DNA from: CAYLJV01 sp964510375
GTDB lineage: Archaea > Hadarchaeota > Hadarchaeia > Hadarchaeales > JAGGTB01
Direction of reading: 5' to 3'
NCBI GenBank assembly: GCA_964510375.1
Contig: CAZEBR010000001.1
Coordinates: forward strand, 81,030 to 145,029
Length of the DNA stretch: 64,000 nt
The position numbers and the translations under genes are program-made. Position 1 is the stretch's first letter, and each line of letters opens with the position of its first letter. Below, piece after piece: positions 54,753 through 62,712 of the stretch. The notes below the pieces were generated by a model. It saw only the letters and a program-made list of their open reading frames with translations, did not search any database and was not told where the DNA came from.

Positions 54753-55317
54753 TATAGTCATAGGAGCTATTTTCATTAACAACATAGTGCTTACGAAGTT
54801 CTTGGGACTTTGTCCGTTCTTTGGAGTATCGACGAAGATTCGAAATGCCGTTAGCATGGGTGGCGCAGTTACTTTTGTAATGACGGCCTCGTCGATAATA
54901 ACTTGGTTCTTGTATCAGAAGGTGTTGGTGCCATACGGAATTGAGTATCTCAGGATTGTCGCCTTTATTTTGGTGATAGCTTCCTTTGTCCAGCTCTCGG
55001 AGATAGTTATAGAAAGTACCGCGCCGGCACTTCAGGAAGCTCTGGGCGTGTACTTACCGCTGATTACCACCAACTGCGCGATTATGGGTATAGTTCTGAT
55101 AAACACTATTCAGCAAGGTTATACCCTCGTGGGATCTACCGTTAGCGGTTTAGCGACCGGGGTCGGTTTTACCCTCGCTCTGCTTTTGATGGCAGGTATT
55201 CGTGAGCGTTTGAAATTTTCGGATACTCCGAAGTCCCTTCGTGGCCTTCCGATCGCCTTTATAGCGGCGGCTTTGTTAGCTCTCGCTTTCCAAGGGTTTA
55301 GTGGGATGGCATTATGA
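54736..55317 (+). CDS. rnfA: RnfA, membrane Rnf subunit
   Basis: 193 residues, six helices, NqrE/RnfA family. Motifs FINNIVLTKFLGLCPFFGVS and YLPLITTNCAIMGIVLIN contain the conserved cysteines that hold the intramembrane 2Fe-2S cluster. Co-translated with rnfE and, by a four-base overlap, with rnfB. Confidence 0.97.
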   Translation: MVNLISIVIGAIFINNIVLTKFLGLCPFFGVSTKIRNAVSMGGAVTFVMTASSIITWFLYQKVLVPYGIEYLRIVAFILVIASFVQLSEIVIESTAPALQEALGVYLPLITTNCAIMGIVLINTIQQGYTLVGSTVSGLATGVGFTLALLLMAGIRERLKFSDTPKSLRGLPIAFIAAALLALAFQGFSGMAL

Positions 55318-55595
55318 TAATGGAAATCATCATACTCGGTATCCTCGGGCTTATCTCGTCGGTTGGCCTAGAGGTAGTTTCGATGAAGTTTAAGGGTGAG
55401 GGGGACGAGAAAACAGAGGCCATTCAAGAGGTTCTACCAGGCCTCAACTGCGGAGCTTGTGGTTACGCCGGATGCGAACAGTATTCCAAGGAGTTAGTCA
55501 AAGACCCATCGGTTGTAGGCTCTTGCGTTCAGATTTCCGACGAGGAAAGGGAAGAGATCAAAGAGATTTTGGAAGGCTTAGAGGAAGAAGAGTAG
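55314..55595 (+). CDS. rnfB: RnfB, short form lacking ferredoxin domains
   Basis: Only 93 residues. The N-terminal helix (IIILGILGLISSVGLEV) and the single 4Fe-4S domain GLNCGACGYAGCEQYSKEL...SC are present, then the protein ends in an acidic tail EEIKEILEGLEEEE. Usual RnfB proteins (190-300 residues) continue with at least two ferredoxin clusters that take electrons from ferredoxin. The stop is clean and no such domain follows in any frame before the convergent gene at 55610. A separate ferredoxin or RnfC may replace it. Confidence 0.92.
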   Translation: MIMEIIILGILGLISSVGLEVVSMKFKGEGDEKTEAIQEVLPGLNCGACGYAGCEQYSKELVKDPSVVGSCVQISDEEREEIKEILEGLEEEE

Positions 55596-55609
55596 AAGAT
55601 TAAGTCCGT

Positions 55610-57799
55610 TTAGCCGAGCTGGTAATCCCAGAGTTCAGACGTTATTATCTTTTCCTCGGAGTCAACAATTAGTCCGGGGAGTTCCATTTCATTCAAAGTT
55701 TCCAGTCCGTCCTCAGGCCCTTCCACGAATATACCGGTGCTCAATGCGTCGGCTTCCATACAGTTGTCGGCTATAACGGTGACACTTATGCAACCTTTTG
55801 CCGGCCGACCGGTTTTTGGATTTATAATGTGGTGAATCCTCATCGATCCCAGCCAATGATATCTTCGATAATCTCCGGAGGTCACTATGGCCTCGTTTTC
55901 GATTTCGATTTTTCCAAGAAGTTCGCCTTCTTTTCTCGGGTCCTGAATTCCGACTTTCCAAGATTTCGGTCCGAATGCCTTTATGTCGCCGCCGAGATTC
56001 ACCAAAGCGGAGTTAATTCCGTTATTTGATAGGACCTCGCATGCTCTGTCGACGGCGTATCCCTTTGCGATTCCTCCTAGCGTTACTTTCATTCCGTTTT
56101 CTCTGAATCTAGCTCTGTTTTTATCTTCATCTATCATCAGATTGTTCCAGTTAACAAGTTCTAATTCTTCTTTCAGCTCGCCCGGATCGGGCATTTTTCC
56201 CTCTTTCTTTGTTTTATCCATCCATAGATCGACTAGGGGTTTGGCAGTAGGGTCAAAGCAACCGTCCGTGAGTTTTGCGAATTTTTGTGCAGATTTTAAT
56301 ATGTTAATTACTTCGGTGGATAATTTCACCCAGCTGGTGCCGCTGTGATTAAGTTTGTATATTTGGCTACCTTCCATTTCGGTGGACATGAGTTCTTCTA
56401 TCCGCTCTATTTCGTCAAAAGCTCTGTCTATCGCCATTTTGCCTTCTTTCTCATTTTCGGTCATAACCCGAATGGTGGCGATAGTATCCATTACTTCGGG
56501 GTGCTTTTTGCTCACACTTTCCCTACGTACTTCTGTGTCGGGGGTTATGGCGCTCAATGAACTAACTAATAAGGCGGTGACCACGAGCATTCCGATCAGG
56601 CTGAGGGTAACCTTTCCGAATTTGTCCCTCTTTTCGATTTTGGGAAAGGTCGTAAGTCCGATAAGGAGGGCTATCTGGATGGCCAGTTGGCTACCCCCGA
56701 GACCAATCAGCCCGAGCGACTCGCTGTAGGTTAGTATTATGCCAATTATTCCCATACTCAAAGCGAAGAGTCGGGATCCCAGAACGATTTCGGATTTTTC
56801 TTTTGAGTAGAGTTCGGATGTTTTTATTCTTGCCACTGTAGCCGGGATTATCGCAAATCCCATGATTCTGATCAAGTTGATTCCTTCCTGAAAGCTTGGA
56901 AAAACGTGGGATGCTATGAACGGTGCGATAATAAGTATTAGGAGAGCTAAACCCAAGGAGAGGAGGATCCCGATAGTTTCTATTTTTTTGGTCTTCTGAT
57001 TTGCGGACTTTTCCGGCAACAAATAAAAGAACAGTGCATTCGGCAGGACTCCAAGCAGGACAAAGATTCGGTATCCGAACTGGTAAACACCAAGGACGGC
57101 CATGCTGCTGAAAAGTAGGCCGATAAGAATCTTGTCGAAGAAGTTCATGCTCGCTCTACTTATGTCGCCGCCCCAGGCTTGTAACGTGAACTCGATTTTT
57201 TTCCATACTTCCCGTAGGTCCAAGTCAGAGTCTAGATTCCTTAGAACCCAGATTCCGAAGAGGAAGTACGAGACCGCCAGTCCCGCCAGAATCCCGGCGA
57301 CGAGTCCCCACCAATAATAGAAGATGAGGGGCAGAACTAGGGTAGACGACCGTACACCTATCCATTTCCACATATAGCGGCTGTATTGCCGCTTTGCCAG
57401 TTCCGAATAGAAGGCCAGTGAGAATAGAGATAGGCCGACCACGAGCAGTCCCACCATTCCGGCCAGCAGGGGTTCTATCCACGAGTTCAGGGCCAAGGAT
57501 ATTCCCGATCCGCCGATTATGCTGAACATTAGGACTAGGAATATGGCGCTGCTGATCAGTTTATCGTTGCCTTCCTTCGGATAATAGGTGGTTATGGTCT
57601 TTCCCAGTCCCAAAACACAGATTGTCGAGGTTAAGGTGGCGATGGAAACTAGCCAACTAAGGTGGCCGTAGGCGACTGGATGTAATATTACTGCTAGGAT
57701 TAGCCAAAAGGCCGTTCCGAGGATGGTTGCGGCTGTTTGTGCCGTCGCTACATTGGCAAACCCGTGTTCGTTCTCGGAAGATTTCTCGACCTCTTCCAT
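55610..57799 (-). CDS. MOP-superfamily transporter fused to ApbE flavin transferase
   Basis: 729 residues. Residues about 20-400 carry some 12 helices of a polysaccharide-flippase/MATE-like transporter (GTAFWLILAVILHPVAYGHL, FFDKILIGLLFSSMAVLGVY), a further helix ends near 425 (VTLSLIGMLVVTALLVSSL), and residues 445-729 are a complete ApbE: GCFDPTAKPLVDLW, GGIAKGYAVDRACE, NLGGDIKAFG, HIINPKTGRPA and EADALSTGIFV. An N-in protein with 13 helices would place ApbE outside, where it modifies RnfG and RnfD. The gene faces the rnf operon, ending 15 bases from rnfB. Known MATE-family FAD exporters (Bfe of Shewanella) make FAD export by the first half a testable guess. Confidence 0.9.
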   Translation of the reverse strand: MEEVEKSSENEHGFANVATAQTAATILGTAFWLILAVILHPVAYGHLSWLVSIATLTSTICVLGLGKTITTYYPKEGNDKLISSAIFLVLMFSIIGGSGISLALNSWIEPLLAGMVGLLVVGLSLFSLAFYSELAKRQYSRYMWKWIGVRSSTLVLPLIFYYWWGLVAGILAGLAVSYFLFGIWVLRNLDSDLDLREVWKKIEFTLQAWGGDISRASMNFFDKILIGLLFSSMAVLGVYQFGYRIFVLLGVLPNALFFYLLPEKSANQKTKKIETIGILLSLGLALLILIIAPFIASHVFPSFQEGINLIRIMGFAIIPATVARIKTSELYSKEKSEIVLGSRLFALSMGIIGIILTYSESLGLIGLGGSQLAIQIALLIGLTTFPKIEKRDKFGKVTLSLIGMLVVTALLVSSLSAITPDTEVRRESVSKKHPEVMDTIATIRVMTENEKEGKMAIDRAFDEIERIEELMSTEMEGSQIYKLNHSGTSWVKLSTEVINILKSAQKFAKLTDGCFDPTAKPLVDLWMDKTKKEGKMPDPGELKEELELVNWNNLMIDEDKNRARFRENGMKVTLGGIAKGYAVDRACEVLSNNGINSALVNLGGDIKAFGPKSWKVGIQDPRKEGELLGKIEIENEAIVTSGDYRRYHWLGSMRIHHIINPKTGRPAKGCISVTVIADNCMEADALSTGIFVEGPEDGLETLNEMELPGLIVDSEEKIITSELWDYQLG

Positions 57800-57879
57800 C
57801 TCGGTGCCCCTGTAGACCCTAATCTCATATCATGAAAAATAGGCTGTGATTGATAAATGGGGTAGTTCCGATAAGGAAT

Positions 57880-58710
57880 CTATTCTACCCTGTCGACATT
57901 GGAATAGATTTTGGAGATATCGAATATTTTCCCTTTCATAATGTATTCGGCAGGTCCTTTCATCCATATTTGGTCTTCGTCGTCCACTTTTACTTCCAGT
58001 TTTCCTCCCAAGAGCTTTATTCGGGTCTCCGTGTCTATCAACCCTTCCTTTCTTGCCGCAAAAGCGGTGGCACAGGCACCAGTTCCGCACGCTAGGGTAA
58101 GTCCGGCACCCCTCTCCCACACGTAAGTCTCTATTTCTCCTGGCGAGGTCACACGGGCGAATTCAACGTTTGTCTGCTCCGGCTGAAATTCTTCCGCTTG
58201 CTCCAGTTCAGGGCCCTTCTTCGTGGCCATTTCCTTTGATGCTTCGTCCGTGAAGATAACAAAGTGAGGGTTTCCCACGGATACGAAGTGACCTTCGAGG
58301 CCGAGGGCCGCCTTGTTTTCTTCTAGCAACCGCCCCTTTCCCATGTTAACTTCCAGATTCACTTCTCCGTTTTCCTCGACGAGCACCAGTTTCTTGACTC
58401 CTGCCTCGGTTTCGATAGTGGTCCTTTTTCCCACTTTTCCCTCGTCGTAGAGGTATCTCCCCATGCATCTTATCCCGTTTCCGCACATTTCCGCCTCTCC
58501 GCCGTCCCTGTTGAATATCTTCATGCGGTAGTCGGCCTTTTGGCTGGGTAGCAGGACCAGCATCTGGTCCGATCCGATTCCAAAATTTGGATTACACAAG
58601 GCTTTCGCTATCTTGCTGTAGTCGAGACCGGTTTTTTTCTCCAGATTTTCCTCTAAATCTTTCACGATAATTTGACTGTTTCCAAGTCCGTGCATTTTCA
58701 GAATTTCCAT
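57880..58710 (-). CDS. dapF: Diaminopimelate epimerase
   Basis: Interconverts LL- and meso-diaminopimelate. 276 residues with both catalytic cysteines: MCGNGIRCMGRY and LACGTGACATAFAA, and N-terminal KMHGLGNS. ATG at 58710 is used because it lies 6 bases after the dapL stop; a GTG three codons earlier overlaps dapL. Co-transcribed with dapL. Confidence 0.96.
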   Translation of the reverse strand: MEILKMHGLGNSQIIVKDLEENLEKKTGLDYSKIAKALCNPNFGIGSDQMLVLLPSQKADYRMKIFNRDGGEAEMCGNGIRCMGRYLYDEGKVGKRTTIETEAGVKKLVLVEENGEVNLEVNMGKGRLLEENKAALGLEGHFVSVGNPHFVIFTDEASKEMATKKGPELEQAEEFQPEQTNVEFARVTSPGEIETYVWERGAGLTLACGTGACATAFAARKEGLIDTETRIKLLGGKLEVKVDDEDQIWMKGPAEYIMKGKIFDISKIYSNVDRVE

Positions 58711-58715
58711 TGAGA

Positions 58716-59927
58716 TCACTCGATTATTGCTTTCTTCTTCAACCTCTCGGAGGCATCTTTAGTTTTCTCTAGCGAGGGGACCAGAGCGAACCTCAAGAAA
58801 TTCTCGCCCGAATCGGGTGATTTTGCCAGAGCGCCCCCCGGGGTGGCGTTGATGCCGGTTTCCTTCAGTAGCTTTTTGACGATTTTCAAGGAGGATCGGG
58901 TTTCACCCAGTTTGGACCAAAGATAGAACGTGCCTTCCGAGTATATCTTGGAGAAGCCCGTTTCCTTCAGCGCAGGAATCAGGATATCTCTCTTTTTCGA
59001 ATATAGGTCCCTCATCTTTTCCACGTGTTCCTCGTCGGACAGGGCCCCTACCGCCGCTTGCTGAAGTATCTGGGCTTGGCCCGAGTGCAGATTGGTCTGT
59101 ACTTCTTTAAAGGGTTCCAGATATTTCTCCCTTCCGGTCACGAAACCGATTCTGTAGTTGGTCATATTGCTTCTTTTCGAGAGCGAATGAAACACGAGAC
59201 CGGTTTCCAGCCCACCGTCTATGTTGAAGAGTGAGAGGGGTTTATCGGCCTCGTCGTAGTACATCTCTGAGTAGGCTTCGTCGGATATAAGCAAGATATC
59301 GTTTTCCTGACAGAAATCCACGGCTTTCTTAAGTAGATCCCTGTCCGCAATTTTGGAGGTAGGGTTGTTGGGATAGTTTATCCACATAACCTTGGCCTTC
59401 TCGGCGTCTTCCGGTTCTATGTTTTCCAGCGATGGGAAGAAATCGTTTTTTTCTTTGAGAGGCATAAAAATCGGTTCCGCATTCCGCTGTTTCGTGCCGG
59501 TGGTATAGGGAGGATAGCCTGGGTCCGGAATTAGCACCGCATCGTCCTCATCCACGAAGGCCATCGGGAGCGTGAAAACGGCCTGTTTTGATCCCAAGGT
59601 GGCGGTGATCTCGCTCTCGGGGTCCATTTTCACTCCAAATCTTTTATCGAACCATTGGGAAACGGCTACTCTGAACTCTTTTTCCCCCTCGTAGCTGGGA
59701 TATCCTCTGTCCGGATTCGTCACGGCTTCTTTTATTCCTTCCGAGACTGCGACCGACGGAGTGGGTTCGGTTGGATCGCCGACGCCAAAGTCGATGATTT
59801 CGTCGGGATATTTCTTTTCGGCCTCTTTTCTGGCCTTGTCTACTTCTGCAAAGGCGTACGGATCTAAAGATTTCAGGTAGTCGCTCGGTTCTATTTTCAC
59901 ATTTTTCACCCGTTGGACCACTAACAT
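58716..59927 (-). CDS. dapL: LL-diaminopimelate aminotransferase (DapL-type)
   Basis: Class I/II PLP aminotransferase, 403 residues, that would convert tetrahydrodipicolinate to LL-DAP in one step; its product feeds DapF. Motifs: FGVGDPTEPTPSVAV, NYPNNPTSKIAD, SDEAYSEMYYD and the PLP lysine in FHSLSKRSNMTNYRIGF. A GTG at 59900 preceded by GGGTG could be the true start. Genuine substrate rests on the dapF linkage. Confidence 0.88.
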   Translation of the reverse strand: MLVVQRVKNVKIEPSDYLKSLDPYAFAEVDKARKEAEKKYPDEIIDFGVGDPTEPTPSVAVSEGIKEAVTNPDRGYPSYEGEKEFRVAVSQWFDKRFGVKMDPESEITATLGSKQAVFTLPMAFVDEDDAVLIPDPGYPPYTTGTKQRNAEPIFMPLKEKNDFFPSLENIEPEDAEKAKVMWINYPNNPTSKIADRDLLKKAVDFCQENDILLISDEAYSEMYYDEADKPLSLFNIDGGLETGLVFHSLSKRSNMTNYRIGFVTGREKYLEPFKEVQTNLHSGQAQILQQAAVGALSDEEHVEKMRDLYSKKRDILIPALKETGFSKIYSEGTFYLWSKLGETRSSLKIVKKLLKETGINATPGGALAKSPDSGENFLRFALVPSLEKTKDASERLKKKAIIE

Positions 59928-59952
59928 TTGGGATTTCTCTAATTAAACTTCC

Positions 59953-59986
59953 TTCCTACCCTTGGGCAATTTAACTCCGGTAGGAA
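59953..59986. repeat. Inverted repeat at the pdxT-dapL junction
   Basis: TTCCTACC (59953-59960) and GGTAGGAA (59979-59986), perfect 8-base arms with an 18-base loop. It spans the pdxT stop and lies about 25 bases before dapL, so it can fold in the intergenic RNA. Confidence 0.4.
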
Positions 59987-60585
59987 CTGTTACTGACTTT
60001 TTTCAAGAAATATTCGTGAGTCCTCGTGTCTCGAGTGAGTTCGGGATGAAACGCAAACGATACGATATTGTCCTGCTCGACTGCGATCGTCTTTCCTTTG
60101 TATTTTGCGAGCGATTTCGCATCGTTTTTCACTCTCTCCACGGCGGGAGCCCTTATGAATACGCACGGGAATTCCTTTTCGCCTAGGACGGGTATTTCGA
60201 TTTCCGTTTCGAAGGATTCTTTCTGTCTGCCAAACGCGTTTCGAGTGACTTCCATGTCCACGAGTTCCAGAAGCGGTTGCTCCGTTTTTCCGATTTCCTC
60301 GCTCCCCTCCTTTGCTAAAAGGATCATTCCGGCGCATGTACCCATTATCGGCAGACCTTCATCTCCCATCTCCCTGATTTTATTGAAAATTCCGGAGTTC
60401 ATCATAAGCTTTCCAATAGTGGTGCTTTCCCCACCAGGGATAATTATCCCGTCAACTTCCGAAAGCTGTGACCTATCTTTGAGTCTGAAAGTTCTCCCTT
60501 CGAGCTCTTTGCTTTCCATAGCTCTCTTGATCGTTTTCAGATGTTCCTCGATGGCTCCCTGGAATCCGACGACTCCAATCTTCAC
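59971..60585 (-). CDS. pdxT: Pyridoxal 5'-phosphate synthase glutaminase subunit
   Basis: Supplies ammonia to PdxS. 204 residues: KIGVVGFQGAIEEHLKTI, GGESTTIGKL, catalytic Cys in MGTCAGMILLA and His/Glu in AFHPELT. GTG start with AGAGGTGA six bases before. Unusually it is split from pdxS by the PGI gene and a 312-bp gap. Confidence 0.96.
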   Translation of the reverse strand: MKIGVVGFQGAIEEHLKTIKRAMESKELEGRTFRLKDRSQLSEVDGIIIPGGESTTIGKLMMNSGIFNKIREMGDEGLPIMGTCAGMILLAKEGSEEIGKTEQPLLELVDMEVTRNAFGRQKESFETEIEIPVLGEKEFPCVFIRAPAVERVKNDAKSLAKYKGKTIAVEQDNIVSFAFHPELTRDTRTHEYFLKKVSNSSYRS

Positions 60586-60897
60586 TTATGATCACCTCTA
60601 GAGACTCCTCGATAGGTTAAGTTGGGTTCCACTTATACTTTCTTCCAAGAATTTCGAGAAGCTTCGCAAAGTCGGAGCAGGAATATATCTTAAGCAATGT
60701 AGAGGTGGCTAGTGAGGCTAGATCATATTCATTGCCTGCCAACAACTCCTCTGTCTCTAGCCCGTCGCAGGCCACCTCATTTAAATAATTGTCAGATATT
60801 CTTATTAACTGTATTTAAATCACTTCATCGAAGGTCTAACAGGTCAGCTCGATATTTTAGTTCTTTCGAGTTGCCCGGTGTTTTTCTTGCTCTGCTT
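60586..60897. other. Non-coding region with structured element
   Basis: 312 bases between the end of pgi and the start of pdxT, both on the minus strand. It contains the paired element at 60702-60778. On the minus strand a TTTAAATAC TATA candidate near 60811-60820 would start a transcript just before that element and reading into pdxT. No ORF. Confidence 0.5.
60702..60778 (-). ncRNA. Putative structured RNA or pdxT leader element
   Basis: Two nested perfect helices: GAGGTGGC (60702-60709) with GCCACCTC (60771-60778), and GGCTAGA (60716-60722) with TCTAGCC (60756-60762), separated by an asymmetric 6/8-base internal loop; the apical loop is 33 bases. G+C-rich pairing stands out from AT-rich flanks. 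It does not fit tRNA (no T-loop). Minus-strand orientation is favoured by a TATA element at about 60815. Could be a riboswitch or regulatory leader of pdxT, or a free small RNA. Confidence 0.5.
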
Positions 60898-61626
60898 TCA
60901 TTTGATCTGTTCGAAAATTTCTTCGTGTTCTTGGGGCTTGGTTAGGAACTCGAGATTTTCGGGATTCTCGATCAACTCGTACATGTCTCTCCCGCTTTCG
61001 ATTCCGAGTTCCGGTATTTCCGAGGGTCCTACCCTTCTCAATTCGGGTACTTTCTCGTAGTTTTCGTTCTTTACAAATTCCCCGTCGGAGAGTTCGAAGT
61101 AACCTCCGCCTTCCAGCTCGAGGATGTCCTCGTATATCGAGTCAAAGCTCCTATCGACCCAGTTGGACATCTTCAGGGTCCTTTGGGGGTTAGGATTGAT
61201 GGTTATGTGCCCGTAATTAGGGGGTATAATGGCCTTTTCACCTTCCTCGACTTCCATGAGAAAAATGTCCTCCAAAATCCCTTCCGATGCTCTTTTCTGG
61301 AGGAGATAGTGGGCTTCCCCTTCCATGACCTCGTATATCTCGGGATAGCTCGTCCCCGGGACGACCTCCGGGTGATAGTGACCCTTTGTTTTAACGAACT
61401 CATTGCCCATCTCCCTTCCCGGAATTACCGTTATATCGTACCTGAGTCCATTTTCTTCGATTTTTTCTTTATCTCCTTCCTTCCAGAGATTCCGGTACAT
61501 GTAGTATAGTTTTGCCTTTAGATTATCCTCTAGCCACTCTCGGTCCTGAATGACCTCGCTCATGTTTTCTGCATATCTTATCTCGGGTTCTCGGGTGACT
61601 GCTCCAAATTCAAGTGTATTTTCCAT
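60898..61626 (-). CDS. pgi: Phosphoglucose isomerase, cupin type
   Basis: Archaeal metal-dependent glucose-6-phosphate isomerase, 242 residues. Cupin metal motif TKGHYHPEVVPGTSYPEIYEV (His, His, Glu) and second His in PNYGHITINP. It continues gluconeogenesis from the FBP aldolase/phosphatase product toward glucose-6-phosphate and trehalose. The protein is longer than the 190-residue Pyrococcus enzyme because of extra N-terminal residues. Confidence 0.93.
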   Translation of the reverse strand: MENTLEFGAVTREPEIRYAENMSEVIQDREWLEDNLKAKLYYMYRNLWKEGDKEKIEENGLRYDITVIPGREMGNEFVKTKGHYHPEVVPGTSYPEIYEVMEGEAHYLLQKRASEGILEDIFLMEVEEGEKAIIPPNYGHITINPNPQRTLKMSNWVDRSFDSIYEDILELEGGGYFELSDGEFVKNENYEKVPELRRVGPSEIPELGIESGRDMYELIENPENLEFLTKPQEHEEIFEQIK

Positions 61627-61730
61627 TTTTTTATCACCTCAAAGCTTAGTTAAAGCGATCAAACTATTTTGAGATTTCCCTTCTACCCCTGATTTCTTCA
61701 ATTTCATAAAAAGTAGGAATCGAGGAGAGA

Positions 61731-62639
61731 TTAAGCTCCCCTTTCTTGAAGTTTCTCTTCGGGTTCTAGGGACTCTATATCTTTGCCTTTCATCGCTCCG
61801 GGAAGTTTTCTGCTCGCTTCGAGGACCTGCTCTGGGTCGTCGTAGTTTCTCGTGGCCTTGACGATCGCTCGGGCCATCTTGGGCGGGTCCTCGGATTCGA
61901 ATATTCCTGACCCCACAAACACTCCGTCCACTCCGAACTGCATGGCCAAAGATGCATCCGCAGGGGTAGCGATACCGCCCGCGCAAAACCAGACTACGGG
62001 CAACCTTTGCATTTCGGCTACCTCTTCGACCAAGTCGACCGAAACGCCATATTCTTGGGCCTTGTTTTTGAGTCCTTCCGAGTCGAGTTCCTTCAGCTTC
62101 ATGATCTCACGCTGTGTCTGTCTGATATGTTTGACTGCCTCGACGATGTTTCCGGTTCCGGCTTCTCCCTTTGTCCGAATCATCGCCGCCCCCTCTTCTA
62201 TTCTTCTGAGAGCTTCTCCGAGATTTCTAGAACCGCACACGAAAGGAACTTGGAATTCTTCCTTCGCAACGTGGTTTTCCTTGTCCGCCGGGGTGAGAAC
62301 CTCGCTCTCGTCTATCATGTCGATCCCCAGCGTCTCTAGAACTTGAGCTTCGGCGAAATGACCTATTCGACACTTTGCCATGACAGGGATGGTCACGGCA
62401 TCCATTATTTCTTCAATAATTGAGGGGTTTGCCATTCTGGCGACTCCTCCGGCCTCCCTAATTTGCGCCGGTACCGCTTGCAAAGCCATTACAGCGACGG
62501 CTCCGGCTTCCTCGGCTATCCGCGCTTCCTCGGGGGTCGTCACGTCCATTATAACTCCGCCCTTCTGCATCTGGGCGAATCCTCGCTTCAATCTTTCAGT
62601 CCCGTATTTTTCGACGAGATTTCCGGTTTCCTTATTCAT
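61731..62639 (-). CDS. pdxS: Pyridoxal 5'-phosphate synthase subunit PdxS
   Basis: Makes PLP from ribose-5-phosphate, glyceraldehyde-3-phosphate and ammonia. 302 residues: RGFAQMQKGGVIMDVTTPEE (catalytic Asp), PVMAKCRIGHFAEAQ (Schiff-base Lys), TKGEAGTGNIVEAVKH and FCAGGIATPADASLAMQ. It needs PdxT at 59971-60585. Confidence 0.97.
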   Translation of the reverse strand: MNKETGNLVEKYGTERLKRGFAQMQKGGVIMDVTTPEEARIAEEAGAVAVMALQAVPAQIREAGGVARMANPSIIEEIMDAVTIPVMAKCRIGHFAEAQVLETLGIDMIDESEVLTPADKENHVAKEEFQVPFVCGSRNLGEALRRIEEGAAMIRTKGEAGTGNIVEAVKHIRQTQREIMKLKELDSEGLKNKAQEYGVSVDLVEEVAEMQRLPVVWFCAGGIATPADASLAMQFGVDGVFVGSGIFESEDPPKMARAIVKATRNYDDPEQVLEASRKLPGAMKGKDIESLEPEEKLQERGA

Positions 62640-62712
62640 AATATCAAATCCACGGTTAGTTTACGGTGTGTGATAGTTTTATAATTTCTGGAAGCTTCTC
62701 CATCGGGAACGG

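Noticed and set aside
60702..60778. tRNA gene
   Set aside because: The outer arms resemble an acceptor stem with a 3' A, but there is no T-loop, D-loop or anticodon arm in either orientation.
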